Assembly (NCBI GenBank): GCA_965662355.1
Contig: CBFIHP010000007.1
Span: 186,001-250,000, forward strand
Direction of reading: 5' to 3'
DNA: 64,000 nt
From: GCA-2683825 sp965662355
Lineage (GTDB): Bacteria > Planctomycetota > UBA1135 > GCA-002686595
Shown: piece after piece, positions 1-9,154 of the stretch
Layout of the letters: each line of letters opens with the position of its first letter
How positions within the stretch are numbered: position 1 is the first letter of the stretch
Notes under the pieces: generated by a model
Told to the model about the DNA's origin: nothing
Seen by the model: only the letters and a program-made list of their open reading frames with translations
Databases searched by the model: none
Position numbers and translations under genes: made by a program

Positions 1-481
1 GCAGGACCTCGCAAGCGGCTTCGTAACACACCTGGCCGGGAACGACGCCACCGCGGACGATTGAGCAGATGACGAGACCGACGTCGTCCTGGAAGCGGGG
101 GCCCTCATAGACACCCCGAGGATCGGCCTGGGCCATCCGGGTGGGAACGCGTTCGTTCGTCGTCGGGAAGTGGGCGTTCAAGATGTCCTGAAAGAGCCGT
201 TTGTACGCGCTGCGCACCAGGGACGGGAGAAGCTCGCCGTCGCTTTCGGGGGACCCGATACGTGAGAGCAGACTCAAGAGGTAGGGGTCGTCGAGCAGGT
301 GCACGCGCTCCCCGTAATGATGCCCGAGGCGGCGCCCGGTGCCCGATTGCCGAAGGGGCGATTCTCCGTCGGGGTTCGGACTGCCGGAGTACCCACCAGG
401 GGTTAGAGTATCGCCTTCTTCCATGGGAGTTCGATCCTGCGGAGAGGGGTCGCCCTCGAGTGTGCTGTCTGCGCTGCGCAT
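1..481 (-). CDS. Uracil phosphoribosyltransferase-like protein, 3' end beyond window
   Basis: The reading frame runs on the minus strand from an ATG at 481-479 off the left edge, so 160 N-terminal residues are visible and the C-terminal half is missing. A second in-frame ATG lies at 424-422. The first ~50 residues are low-complexity and Pro/Gly/Ser-rich. After them comes a region with the patterns VHLLDDPYLLSLL, LVRSAYKRLFQ, VPTRMAQADPRGVYEG and ICSIVRGGVVPGQVCYEA, which I recognise from the UPRTase superfamily branch common in myxobacteria and planctomycetes. Members convert uracil and PRPP to UMP in pyrimidine salvage. The PRPP-binding loop would lie outside the window, so activity cannot be judged. 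It is divergent from the ChaN-like gene, with 73 bp between the starts. Confidence 0.72.
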   Translation of the reverse strand, partial: MRSADSTLEGDPSPQDRTPMEEGDTLTPGGYSGSPNPDGESPLRQSGTGRRLGHHYGERVHLLDDPYLLSLLSRIGSPESDGELLPSLVRSAYKRLFQDILNAHFPTTNERVPTRMAQADPRGVYEGPRFQDDVGLVICSIVRGGVVPGQVCYEAACEVL

Positions 482-554
482 CGAGAGATTAGAACACCAA
501 CTTCGCGGGACTCCCCCAGGGTCCATGGAAGAAAACCAAGCCGAGGATGAAAGG

Positions 555-2738
555 ATGCCGATTTCCCTGCCTATTCCCCTAAACGTACGGGTTCTGTGGA
601 GCCCATGGCTCGCCGCCTGTGTCCTCTCCTGTCAAGCACCGACTCCCACGGGGAGTGGGCGCTTCGAAGTCGAGGCCAAGAGATCCCACCCCTGGTCCGC
701 GCCGGCGCTGGAGCGGGCGGTTGCGGTCCGGGATGGTCACTCGGGAGCGCGGATCGACTTCGCGGACTTCCTCGACGCCCTGGCCGAAGCCGATGCGGTC
801 TTCCTCGGAGAGACCCACATCGACGAGACGACACACCGGGTTCAACTCGGGGTTTACGAGGGTCTTCTCGAGCGCCGTGAGGGTCGTGTTGTGTTGGCAC
901 TCGAGATGTTTCAACGCGACGCCCAGGCCCGGCTGGATGAGTACGTATCGGGTACGGCGAGCGAAGAGGAGTTCCTGTCGAGCGCGCGCCCGTGGGGCAA
1001 CTACCGCACGGCGTACCGGCCGTTGATCGAGCACGCACGTCACACGAACAGCAAGGTCGTCGCCTCGAACTATCCGCGTGCCCTGCGCGCCAAGGGCATG
1101 GACCAGCTCGACGAATCCGAGAAGGCTCTCGTACCGAGCGAATTGCTGGCGAACACGAGTCCCTACTGGAAGCGCGTCGATAACGCGGTTCGCGGACACC
1201 TGCAGATGATGGGACCGCGAACCGAGGAAGCACGGCTGAGTTCGATGCAGTCTCTGTGGGACAACTCGATGGGCGAAGCCTGTGCCATCGCGCTGGACGA
1301 GAACCCCGAGGCGATGGTCTTGCACGTGAACGGTGGCTTTCACAGCGCCTATCGAGACGGAACCGTTCGGCAGTTCAGCCTGCGCAAGCCCGATGCCCTG
1401 GTCCGCACAGTCGCTATCGTGCCCACGATGCATCCCGCGGTCGCCGACGTGGGCGAGGTGCCCATCGCCGACTATGTCGTCTTCGCCGAAGAACGCGCGC
1501 GCGACATCAACGAAGGCAAGTACGCGGTCACGATCCCGCGCTCACTCGAGTACCGACTGCACCTCCCGCAAGCGCCCCAGGAACAGGTTGGACGCCTGCC
1601 GCTTCTCATCTGGCTTTGCGACGATGGACTGACGGCGGCGGACGGGCTCGAGTTGTGGAAAGAGCGCCTGGGGGATCGGGCCGCGATCGCGGTTCTCGAA
1701 CCGCACTACCCCGAAATCCAGGCCGACCTCAGTGAAGGTGGGCGCTGGTATCGTCCGGGGACCTTCTCCGAGGACATGGGAGCCCTGCGTGTCGGCATCG
1801 AGCGCATCTGGGCTTTCCTGCTTCGCCACTACGACATCGATGCGCTGCGCGTTTGTCTCGCCGGCGAGGGAACCGGAGCTTCGGTCGTCGCCTTGGCCAC
1901 TCTGATGAGCGAGCGCATGGCGGTGAAGGCCATCGCCATCCAGCCGCGCGAGTTCTCGAAGATCAAGGACATGCCGTTGCCCCTCGCCGAATACCGCGGC
2001 CCCGGAGAACGGCCCCAGAAATCGCTGACCGTCATCACTTCGGAAGCAAACGCGGGGTGGTGGCGCTCGGAGCTCGACCAGTACGACGACGTAGGACTCC
2101 AGCAGGCATTGACCTTGTCCACCGATGACGCGTGGCTTGTCGAACATCAAAAGGAAAGCGCGCTCTCCACCGGGCTGGGACTCGAGACTCCTCGACTGAG
2201 AGAATCCTCCGGCCGCAAGCTCTTCACGCTCTGGAGCGGTGATTCGCCGCGCGAGGGACACTGGACTCGGTTGGAAGCCCTACGGCGCAGCGCGACCGAG
2301 GAAGCCGTGATCGCCGTGCTGGAAGAAACACCGAAGACCGAAGGGGCCCTATCCGTTTCGCTCTCCATACACGCACGTGACTTCGCCAAAGGCGACGCCC
2401 TTCCCCTCTGCCCAGGCCCCTTCGGCGGAACCACGATCGTGTGGATGCCTGCCGAGGCCACTGAAGAGGAGATCGAGGCCTGGACAGCGATCGAGGCCAA
2501 CGACCCGATCAATGAAAAGAGTCGCTTTCATCGTCTGCGCATCGCAACCGTCAACGGCGAACGTTCGCTCGACAAGGTGGTCACCCAACTACGCGATCGG
2601 GGTCGCAAGAATATTCTGATCGTGCCGGCCACCTTCTACGCCGACGTCGTCACTATGCGTTCGCTGCGCCGTTCGCTGGGCGACGTGGCCGACGAGCTCA
2701 CGTTGCACTGGCAACCGGGACTCGGCGGGGGCAACTAG
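555..2738 (+). CDS. ChaN/DUF399-family lipoprotein with C-terminal alpha/beta-hydrolase-like region
   Basis: 727 residues. The start at 555 follows GAGGATGAAAGG and gives a lipoprotein signal peptide (hydrophobic stretch, then LSC before QAPT). Residues ~60-310 match the ChaN / haem-binding-uptake (Tiki-like) fold: ADAVFLGETHID near the start, LALEMFQRDAQ, RPWGNYRTAYRPLIEHA, and a late HVNGGFHSAYRDG. ChaN proteins are implicated in haem/iron handling at the outer membrane, and relatives are proteases. The second half (about residues 330-727) reads as one or two alpha/beta-hydrolase-like units. The expected nucleophile elbow appears as GEGTG, with no Ser, so this part is probably not a working esterase. 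An in-frame upstream extension to 339 exists but lacks a signal peptide and would overlap the neighbouring promoter region. Confidence 0.8.
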   Translation: MPISLPIPLNVRVLWSPWLAACVLSCQAPTPTGSGRFEVEAKRSHPWSAPALERAVAVRDGHSGARIDFADFLDALAEADAVFLGETHIDETTHRVQLGVYEGLLERREGRVVLALEMFQRDAQARLDEYVSGTASEEEFLSSARPWGNYRTAYRPLIEHARHTNSKVVASNYPRALRAKGMDQLDESEKALVPSELLANTSPYWKRVDNAVRGHLQMMGPRTEEARLSSMQSLWDNSMGEACAIALDENPEAMVLHVNGGFHSAYRDGTVRQFSLRKPDALVRTVAIVPTMHPAVADVGEVPIADYVVFAEERARDINEGKYAVTIPRSLEYRLHLPQAPQEQVGRLPLLIWLCDDGLTAADGLELWKERLGDRAAIAVLEPHYPEIQADLSEGGRWYRPGTFSEDMGALRVGIERIWAFLLRHYDIDALRVCLAGEGTGASVVALATLMSERMAVKAIAIQPREFSKIKDMPLPLAEYRGPGERPQKSLTVITSEANAGWWRSELDQYDDVGLQQALTLSTDDAWLVEHQKESALSTGLGLETPRLRESSGRKLFTLWSGDSPREGHWTRLEALRRSATEEAVIAVLEETPKTEGALSVSLSIHARDFAKGDALPLCPGPFGGTTIVWMPAEATEEEIEAWTAIEANDPINEKSRFHRLRIATVNGERSLDKVVTQLRDRGRKNILIVPATFYADVVTMRSLRRSLGDVADELTLHWQPGLGGGN

Positions 2739-2778
2739 TTCTTGAACACGGGCTAGCATCGCTTCGGCTCGTTCTCAT

Positions 2779-4575
2779 ATGGCGGAAATCACACTCGCGA
2801 ACGCGACCCACACCTTCGGGGGGCAACCGCTCCTCGACGGGACGAACCTCAATGTCGATCGTGACGAACGCATCGGGCTTCTGGGACGCAACGGCTGCGG
2901 AAAGTCGACGCTCTTGCGCATCCTCGCGGGCACCCTCGAACTGGACGGGGGCAACCGCGTCCTGCGTCCGGGTTTGCGCGTCGCCTGCCTCGAACAAGAG
3001 GTCCCGCGGGCCCTCCAAGGCACGGTACGCCAACAGCTCGAAGGCGCTCTCTCGGTAGCGCCGGTCGAGGACTGGCAAGTCGCCGAACTGATCCAAAAGA
3101 CGGTCGCACTCCTTGGACTCGGTGCCGACGAGGAAGTCGAGCACCTCTCGGCCGGCTGGAAGCGTCGCGTCCTGCTAGCAAAGGCGCTCGTCGTGCAACC
3201 GGACCTGCTCCTTCTCGACGAGCCGACCAACCACCTCGATCTGCGTGCGATTCGCAAGCTAGAGGAGGATCTGCTGCGCCGCCCATGTGCGTTGGTCTTC
3301 GTCACCCACGACCGAACCTTCTTGCAGCGACTGGCCACGCGCATCGTGGCCCTCGACCGTGGTCGGCTGACCAGCTATCCGGGCGACTATGGTAGGTACC
3401 GCCGCATGAAGGAAGCCGAGCTGGAATCCGAAGAGGCCCAAAACGCGGTGTTCGACAAGAAACTGGCCGAAGAGGAGGTCTGGGTACGACGCGGCATCAA
3501 GGCACGCCGCAAACGCAATCAAGGTCGCGTGCGAGCCCTGTTCGCCTTGCGCGAGCAACGTGCGATGCGACGCGATGTCGTGGGCCGGGTCAACGCCAAG
3601 GTCCAGACGGCCGAGCGCACGGGCCAGATCGTGGCCCGCGTGTGGAACCTGACGCATTCCTTCGACGGCGCACCCCCCCTGATCGACGATCTCACCCTCG
3701 AAATCCAGCGCGGCGACCGTGTCGGCATCGTCGGGCCCAACGGCTGCGGCAAGACGACGCTGCTACGTATCCTATTCGACGGCTTGAAGCCCGACAGCGG
3801 GACCATGAAGCTGGGAACCAACCTTCAGGTCGCCCGCTTCGACCAACTGCACTCGACGCTCGATGAAACCAAGACCGTCCAGGAGAACATTTGCGACGAG
3901 GGTGACATGGTCACGGTCGGCAAGAAATCGCGGCACGTGATCGGCTACCTCCAGGACTTCCTCTTCACCACCGATCAGATCCGCGGTCCGGTAAGCAAGC
4001 TCTCGGGCGGAGAACGCAACCGCTTGCAACTGGCGCGCATCCTCTCACGCCCCTGCAACGTCCTCATCCTCGACGAGCCGACCAACGACCTCGATATCGA
4101 GACCATGGAGCTCCTCGAGGAGATCCTCATGGACTTCGATGGCTCACTCCTGGTCGTCAGCCACGACCGCGCCTTCCTGGACAACGTTGTGACCTCGACG
4201 CTCGTCTTCGAAGGCCAGGGCAAGGTGAACGAATTCGTCGGAGGCTACGAGGACTGGCAACGCCACCGCAACGAGCAAGTGAAGCAAGAGGCGAAACCCA
4301 AGGACAAGCCGAAGCAAAAGCCCAAGCACAAAGAACGCCCACGCCGGCTTTCCTTCAAGGAGCAAAAAGAACTCGAAGCCCTACCCGGCGAGATCGAGGC
4401 GCTCGAGGAAGAGAAGAGCGCGCTGGAGGCGAAGATGGCCGATCCCGGTTTCTACAAGGGCGATGGCACCGAGATCGCCGATGCGACGACACGACTGGCC
4501 GAGATCAGCGCACGGCTCGAAACCGCGTACGCGCGGTGGGAAGATCTGGAAGCCATCGTCGAAGCGACAGGCTGA
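2779..4575 (+). CDS. uup: ABC-F family ATPase, Uup-like
   Basis: 598 residues with two ABC ATPase domains and no membrane segments. Walker A motifs are GRNGCGKST (first domain) and GPNGCGKTT (second). Signature motifs are LSAGWKRR and LSGGERNR, and Walker B regions are LLLLDEPTNHLD and VLILDEPTNDLD. A lysine-rich linker leads to a C-terminal coiled coil (about residues 515-598), the ABC_tran_CTD typical of Uup rather than EttA. ABC-F proteins act on the ribosome or on branched DNA; Uup affects transposon precise excision and Holliday-junction-like DNA. It begins 40 bp after the ChaN-like gene on the same strand and converges on the CoA-binding gene with 10 bp between stops. Confidence 0.92.
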   Translation: MAEITLANATHTFGGQPLLDGTNLNVDRDERIGLLGRNGCGKSTLLRILAGTLELDGGNRVLRPGLRVACLEQEVPRALQGTVRQQLEGALSVAPVEDWQVAELIQKTVALLGLGADEEVEHLSAGWKRRVLLAKALVVQPDLLLLDEPTNHLDLRAIRKLEEDLLRRPCALVFVTHDRTFLQRLATRIVALDRGRLTSYPGDYGRYRRMKEAELESEEAQNAVFDKKLAEEEVWVRRGIKARRKRNQGRVRALFALREQRAMRRDVVGRVNAKVQTAERTGQIVARVWNLTHSFDGAPPLIDDLTLEIQRGDRVGIVGPNGCGKTTLLRILFDGLKPDSGTMKLGTNLQVARFDQLHSTLDETKTVQENICDEGDMVTVGKKSRHVIGYLQDFLFTTDQIRGPVSKLSGGERNRLQLARILSRPCNVLILDEPTNDLDIETMELLEEILMDFDGSLLVVSHDRAFLDNVVTSTLVFEGQGKVNEFVGGYEDWQRHRNEQVKQEAKPKDKPKQKPKHKERPRRLSFKEQKELEALPGEIEALEEEKSALEAKMADPGFYKGDGTEIADATTRLAEISARLETAYARWEDLEAIVEATG

Positions 4576-4585
4576 TCGAACGCGG

Positions 4586-4999
4586 CTATTCCCGGTAGCC
4601 CAGCACCACGAGGAGGCATGCACCCCAGGCGATCACGCTGGCACCGCGCCCCTCGGCTTTTTCGATCGCCTCTTCGCTCTCGGCTCCGGGCTGCATCCAG
4701 AAGTGCTCGATGCCCAGCTCGAGCGCTTCATCGACGGCCGTCTCCGTGATGCTTGGCGGCGTGATCAGCGACAGCGCTCGCGGAACTTCGGGCAAGGACG
4801 CAAGATCCGGGTAGGAAGGCACGCCTTCGATCTCGTCCGCACGAGGATTGATCGGGTAGACCGGCCCCATTTCGTTTTGCAAGTAGCAGCGGAGAACCTT
4901 GTTGCCGTACTTCGCGCGGTTCGTCGAGGCACCGACGACTGCCCAGGGCCCTGCGCTGAGGAAGGCCTCGATCCTGGCCTGCGTTTCCGAGGAGTTCAT
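4586..4999 (-). CDS. CoA-binding domain protein (YccU-like)
   Basis: 137 residues forming a single Rossmann CoA-binding domain. WAVVGASTNRAKYGNKVL gives the nucleotide-binding loop, followed by VYPINPRADEIEG and the later LEHFWMQPGAESEEAI-type segment (here IEHFWMQPGAES). The start at 4999 overlaps the stop of the upstream M1 peptidase as ATGA, so the two are probably translationally coupled. An upstream in-frame ATG at 5035 would lie inside the peptidase. The family resembles the N-terminal domain of succinyl-CoA synthetase alpha subunit; its cellular role is not established. Confidence 0.87.
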   Translation of the reverse strand: MNSSETQARIEAFLSAGPWAVVGASTNRAKYGNKVLRCYLQNEMGPVYPINPRADEIEGVPSYPDLASLPEVPRALSLITPPSITETAVDEALELGIEHFWMQPGAESEEAIEKAEGRGASVIAWGACLLVVLGYRE

Positions 5000-6696
5000 C
5001 GTCGCCGACTCCGCGGCTCCTCCTTGAGGATCCATGTGTTCGGATCGACGAGCACGTCGGTGCCTTCACCGACTCTGAGCTCACCCGATCCCTCACCCAT
5101 CTCGACGCGCACGAGCTCGTTCCCGACGCGCACCTGGACAGGCATCGGAAAAGCCAGATCTCTGGGAGTCTCCCAGGAGAGGTGCAGCTTGTCGCCGCGG
5201 CGCTCTTGCACGAGCCTGGGAAGTTTCGGTTGGCGCAAGTACAGCTCGAAGAACCAGTCGAGATCCTCACCCGAGACCTTCTCGGCAATTTCCTGGATCT
5301 CGTCGGTCGTCGCGAAACGACAGGCGCTTCCGTCCGTCAACGCCTCTTTTGCCGGGTCCGGGTAGGCCATGCGTCGCAAGGCCTTGAAGAAGACCTCGTC
5401 GCCGAGCGTCCAGCGCAACGAGTGCAGGATCCACGACCCTTTGTTGTAGATGTCGCCGCCCGGGGAATCCGGGCGGTCGCCGAAGTACATGTCGCGCGTG
5501 GCCCTTGTCTCGCGCGGCGCTAGCGTGCCGCGGTTGGCGATTCCGGCGCGCTTTTCTCGCATCTCGAGGAAGTAGCCCTCGGGTCCGCCCAGCTCTTCGC
5601 AATAGAGCGCCTGGGCATAGGTCGCGAAGCCCTCGTGGATCCAGAAGTCGTTCCAGTTCTTCGCCGTCACGAGGTTCGCCCACCATTCGTGGGCCATTTC
5701 GTGGTTGTGCAGGAAATCGAAACCGTGCTCGCTACCCCAAGGATTGCCTGCGTAGTTGTTGCCGTAGGCGATGATCGATTGGTGCTCCATGCCCAGATGT
5801 GGCGTCTCAGCCACGCCATACTTGTCCGCACGGAAGGGATACGGGCCGAAGGTCTCTTCGAAAAAGCGCACCTGTTTCAGGATGTCCGCGAAGAGCTCTT
5901 TGCCCTTATCGAAATTCTGCGGTAGCACCCAGTACGTGATCGGAAAGGTCTCACCGGTGACGGAGATGTAGTCGCTCGAGATGGTCTCGTAGGGAGCGAT
6001 GTTCAACGCGACGCCGTAGGCATTGATCGGCGTGCTCACCTTCCAGTGGAACGTCTTCCAGCGCTTCTCGGGAACCCAGGTATCCACCAAACGCCCGTTG
6101 CTGGCACAGACCAGGCCCTCGGGGACCGTCACGAGGATGTCCATACCCTCGGGCTCGTCGTCGGGTTGGTCCTTGCAAGGCCACCAGAGATCGGCCCCCT
6201 GCATCTGGTTCGCGGTCGCGATCCAGGGTTGGCCGTCGGCCGTCTCCGACCAGACGAATCCCCCGTCCCAAGGCGGTCGCGGAGCAACGCGTGGTTTGCC
6301 GCCGTAGTCGACGATCACCCGGAAGTTCGCTCCGGCCTCTGGGAAGCCCTTGGGCAGGCGAATGCGGATCTCGCCGTCCTTGTGCCGAAAGCGTGCCCGC
6401 TTTCCATCACCGCTGGCCTCGGTTCCGTTCCACACCTCTTCGGACAGATGGACGTTGTGCACCTTCAGGCGTTCGTCGAGATCGAGCACGACGGTGTCGG
6501 TCTTGGCGACGAGCTTCGCGCTGACCTCGACGCGCCCCTCGATCGATTTTTTCTTCGGATCGACCCGAACCACTAGCCGGTAGTGCTGCACATCGTAGGC
6601 CGCCTGCTCGGGGGGTATGGGACGGCCGGAGGTCAGGTCGTCGCTCTGGGAGATCGCCGGGCTCGCGAGAAGGCACAGGATCGTTGCCGTCTTCAT
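4996..6696 (-). CDS. Secreted M1-family zinc aminopeptidase
   Basis: 566 residues with an N-terminal signal peptide ending near AISQSDD. The gluzincin zinc site is clear: H332-E333-M-A-H336 followed 18 residues later by E355 in HEGFATYAQ. The exopeptidase recognition motif, GAMEN in classic members, is GMEHQ here (about 302-306). The N-terminal beta-sandwich domain (to ~residue 230) and thermolysin-like core are present. The protein is shorter than PepN-type enzymes and lacks the long C-terminal helical domain, fitting the smaller secreted M1 group. It should cleave N-terminal residues from peptides outside the cytoplasm. It is first in a two-gene unit with the CoA-binding protein. Confidence 0.9.
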   Translation of the reverse strand: MKTATILCLLASPAISQSDDLTSGRPIPPEQAAYDVQHYRLVVRVDPKKKSIEGRVEVSAKLVAKTDTVVLDLDERLKVHNVHLSEEVWNGTEASGDGKRARFRHKDGEIRIRLPKGFPEAGANFRVIVDYGGKPRVAPRPPWDGGFVWSETADGQPWIATANQMQGADLWWPCKDQPDDEPEGMDILVTVPEGLVCASNGRLVDTWVPEKRWKTFHWKVSTPINAYGVALNIAPYETISSDYISVTGETFPITYWVLPQNFDKGKELFADILKQVRFFEETFGPYPFRADKYGVAETPHLGMEHQSIIAYGNNYAGNPWGSEHGFDFLHNHEMAHEWWANLVTAKNWNDFWIHEGFATYAQALYCEELGGPEGYFLEMREKRAGIANRGTLAPRETRATRDMYFGDRPDSPGGDIYNKGSWILHSLRWTLGDEVFFKALRRMAYPDPAKEALTDGSACRFATTDEIQEIAEKVSGEDLDWFFELYLRQPKLPRLVQERRGDKLHLSWETPRDLAFPMPVQVRVGNELVRVEMGEGSGELRVGEGTDVLVDPNTWILKEEPRSRRR

Positions 6697-6766
6697 TGGG
6701 ATGGGGTCCTCAAAAGGCGGATGTTACCAGAGACGTGCGAGTCTACGTGGCTATCCTCTTCACCCC

Positions 6767-7432
6767 ATGGCGACGCGTGCGGAAAAGGCGAAGGCCATCC
6801 AGGCGGTTCTGGATGAACTCTACCCGAACACGGAGATCCCCCTGGATCACCGCGATCCCTTCACGCTGCTCGTGGCGGTGGCACTCTCCGCCCAGACGAC
6901 CGACAAGAAGGTAAACCAGGTCACACCGGCACTGTTCGCCCTGGCCGACACGCCAGAGACCATGGCTCTCCTCGAGCCCGAAACCGTGCGCGACATCATC
7001 CGCGAGGTCGGGCTGGCGCCGACGAAATCCAAGGCCCTCGTGGGCCTCTCGAAGCTCTTGGTCGAGAATCACGCCGGACAGGTCCCGACGAGTTTCGAGG
7101 AACTCGAGGCCTTGCCCGGCGTCGGCCACAAGACAGCGGGCGTGGTGCGCATCCAGGCCTTCGGACTACCCGCCTTTCCCGTGGACACACACATCCATCG
7201 CCTGGCGGCTCGTTGGGGGCTATCTCCCGGAAAGACGGTAGAGCGCACGGAGCGTGACCTCAAGCTCGCGTTCCGCGCGGAAAGCTGGGCCAAACTCCAC
7301 CTGCAGTTCATCTACTTTGGGCGCGAGCATTGTCCCGCATTGGGACACGATCTGGAGAACTGCCCGATCTGCTCGTTCGCCGCGACGAAGAAACGCATCC
7401 AATCCGAAAAGAGACGGCGCCGCAAAGCATGA
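6767..7432 (+). CDS. nth: Endonuclease III-family DNA glycosylase/AP lyase
   Basis: 221 residues. The HhH motif LPGVGHKTAGVV carries the expected catalytic Lys (K122), and the catalytic Asp is D140 in VDTHIHR. These predict removal of oxidised pyrimidines and cleavage at abasic sites in base-excision repair. Oddly, the C-terminal cysteine region holds only C189, C199 and C202 (spacing C-x9-C-x2-C) and no fourth Cys, so a canonical C-x6-C-x2-C-x5-C [4Fe-4S] loop is not formed. The start at 6767 is the first ATG with homology; the open frame continues upstream to 6617 without family resemblance. The stop overlaps the next gene as ATGA. Confidence 0.9.
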   Translation: MATRAEKAKAIQAVLDELYPNTEIPLDHRDPFTLLVAVALSAQTTDKKVNQVTPALFALADTPETMALLEPETVRDIIREVGLAPTKSKALVGLSKLLVENHAGQVPTSFEELEALPGVGHKTAGVVRIQAFGLPAFPVDTHIHRLAARWGLSPGKTVERTERDLKLAFRAESWAKLHLQFIYFGREHCPALGHDLENCPICSFAATKKRIQSEKRRRRKA

Positions 7433-8220
7433 ACGAAAACGAGATAGAGACCGAACTATGCCGGGCCTGGGACATCCTCGAAGTGGATGCCGAAGAGGCG
7501 CTACGCATCACGGATGCGTTACCTCCGGAAGTTGCCGAACGACACCTCGTACGAGCCCACGCCAAGCTCGACCTGCTCCTTATTGACGAGGGCGAAGCCG
7601 AACTCGATAAGGCCGCTCTTGCTTTCGGTGAAGAGCAAGACCACGTCCGCTTCGTCCGCGGGAGGCTCCGGTTCTTGCAGTGGAGGATCGAGGAAGCGCG
7701 CCAGGAGTTCGAGGTCATCTCCCACGAGTCCTTCTACCCCGAGGTCTTCGTCTTTCGTGCCATGTGCGCGGAAGTCGAGGGAGACCTCGAGCGCTCGGAC
7801 GAGCTCTACGCCCGGGCCATCGCGGTTTCGAACGAGGGGTACGATCCGCCGCGTTTCACACCGGACGAGTTCAAGAGCTGCGTCGGCACGGCGGCCGACG
7901 CCTTGCCCCCACTGTTCCGCGAGGCCTTTGAGCGCGTAGTCGTCGTGATCGATTCCATGCCGACCAAGGCGATCGTCGATTTCGAGAACACCGGACACCC
8001 ACCGGATATTCTTGGCCTCTTCGTCGGCGCTCCGCTGAGCGAGGGAGAGCCGCTGCCCGGAGAATTGCCCCCCACGATCTTCCTCTTCCAGCGCAACCTC
8101 GAGCGCTTCGCAGCCAGCAAGGAGGAGCTGATCGAGGAGATCCAGGTCACGCTCTACCATGAACTGGGCCACGCGTTGGGTTTCGACGAGGACGACGTCG
8201 AGCACATGGGCCTCGCCTAG
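7429..8220 (+). CDS. Zincin-like metallopeptidase family protein with helical N-terminal region
   Basis: 263 residues. The C-terminus carries YHELGHALGFDEDD (HELGH at 244-248), the signature of the small minimal-metallopeptidase (zincin, DUF1025-like) family. It is preceded by the usual GLFVGAPLSEGEPLPGELPP and FLFQRNLERF-type strands. The first ~150 residues look like tetratricopeptide-type helices (LRITDALPPEVAERHLVRAHAKLDL and similar), an extension that the short family members lack. It begins inside the nth stop codon (ATGA), so it is very likely co-translated with nth. Substrate unknown. Confidence 0.85.
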   Translation: MNENEIETELCRAWDILEVDAEEALRITDALPPEVAERHLVRAHAKLDLLLIDEGEAELDKAALAFGEEQDHVRFVRGRLRFLQWRIEEARQEFEVISHESFYPEVFVFRAMCAEVEGDLERSDELYARAIAVSNEGYDPPRFTPDEFKSCVGTAADALPPLFREAFERVVVVIDSMPTKAIVDFENTGHPPDILGLFVGAPLSEGEPLPGELPPTIFLFQRNLERFAASKEELIEEIQVTLYHELGHALGFDEDDVEHMGLA

Positions 8221-8241
8221 GCGCCCGCCCCCCGAGTCGTT

Positions 8242-8595
8242 ATGGTGAGAGGCGTGGATCAGAAGATTTTCGAACAGCTCGCCGACAAGTGCCTCGAATC
8301 TACAGCCGACTGGCTCGAGGAATTCGATCCGGACGAACTCGACTTTTCGACCACCGACGGCGTGGTCGTGCTCGAGTTCTCCGACGGTGTACGCTTCGTC
8401 CTCAACCGCCAGGCGGGCTCGAGCCAGATGTGGTTCGCCGCTCGTGCGCGAGCCTGGCACTACGACTGGGACGCAGAGAACGAGCGTTGGCTCGACGATC
8501 GCGACGGGCACGAGCTGTTCTCGAACGTCAGGCGCACAGTCACCGAGAAGCTGGGACGCGAGGTCTCGACACCGGGCACGACTAGTTCCAGCTGA
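8242..8595 (+). CDS. cyaY: Frataxin-like iron-sulfur assembly protein CyaY
   Basis: 117 residues matching the frataxin/CyaY fold over its length. It has an acidic first helix (residues ~8-30, DWLEEFDPDELD), the strand VVVLEFSDGVRFVLNRQ, and the conserved QMWFAARARAWHYDW followed by WLDDRDGHELF. The acidic ridge and Trp/Asn-Arg-Gln positions match CyaY, which modulates IscS and supplies or senses iron during Fe-S cluster assembly in the cytoplasm. The start may be ATG 8242 or GTG 8254. The 3' end overlaps the convergent yqgE gene by 14 bp. No isc or suf genes are nearby. Confidence 0.85.
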   Translation: MVRGVDQKIFEQLADKCLESTADWLEEFDPDELDFSTTDGVVVLEFSDGVRFVLNRQAGSSQMWFAARARAWHYDWDAENERWLDDRDGHELFSNVRRTVTEKLGREVSTPGTTSSS

Positions 8596-9154
8596 CGTCG
8601 GGCGGCTGCTTCTCGAGCCCATCGGCATCCGCGCCGACCGAGCGGACGACCTGGCGCCAGGTCGAAACCCCGACGCCGCCGAAGATGGCGTTCATGGCGG
8701 GCGGCGCGGGCAGCCAGGAACCCGAATCCAGTTCGCCTTCGAGCTGGCCGATGCCCCAGCCGGAGTAGCCGAGGAAGATACGCATGGTGCGCCGTGCGAG
8801 CTCGGGATCGTCGGTGATCAAGCGCGCGATGTCATCCAGATCACCGCCAAGCCACAGGCGCCCATCGATGGAAACCCCACCGGAGATGCGATCGGGCAGG
8901 ATGTGCACGAACTGCAGGCGCGTGTGATCGACCGGGCCTCCGAGATGAACGGGGAAGTCGCTATCCGCCAGGACGTCGTGGTCCGTGAGCAACTCACCGA
9001 TCGTCAACTCGCTATCACGATTGGTGACCAGACCGTAAGCGCCTTCCTCGCTGTGGTCACAGATCAGAATGACGCTGTGCATGAAGTTGGGATCCAGGAG
9101 ATCCGGCCAAGCAGCGAGCAACGTGCCAGCCTCCACGCGAAGGTCTTTTTTCAT
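8582..9154 (-). CDS. YqgE/AlgH family protein (UPF0301)
   Basis: 190 residues. Diagnostic segments are GTLLAAWPDLLDPNF, HSVILICDHSEEGAYGLVTN, HLGGPV, and a later IFLGYSGWGIGQLEGEL. AlgH/YqgE proteins are widespread, cytoplasmic and of unsettled function, with proposed roles in regulation. The ATG at 9154 overlaps the rlmD stop as ATGA, so it is the last gene of a trmL-rlmD-yqgE unit. The start is supported by the family N-terminus (residues 8 onward). Confidence 0.93.
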   Translation of the reverse strand: MKKDLRVEAGTLLAAWPDLLDPNFMHSVILICDHSEEGAYGLVTNRDSELTIGELLTDHDVLADSDFPVHLGGPVDHTRLQFVHILPDRISGGVSIDGRLWLGGDLDDIARLITDDPELARRTMRIFLGYSGWGIGQLEGELDSGSWLPAPPAMNAIFGGVGVSTWRQVVRSVGADADGLEKQPPDVSWN

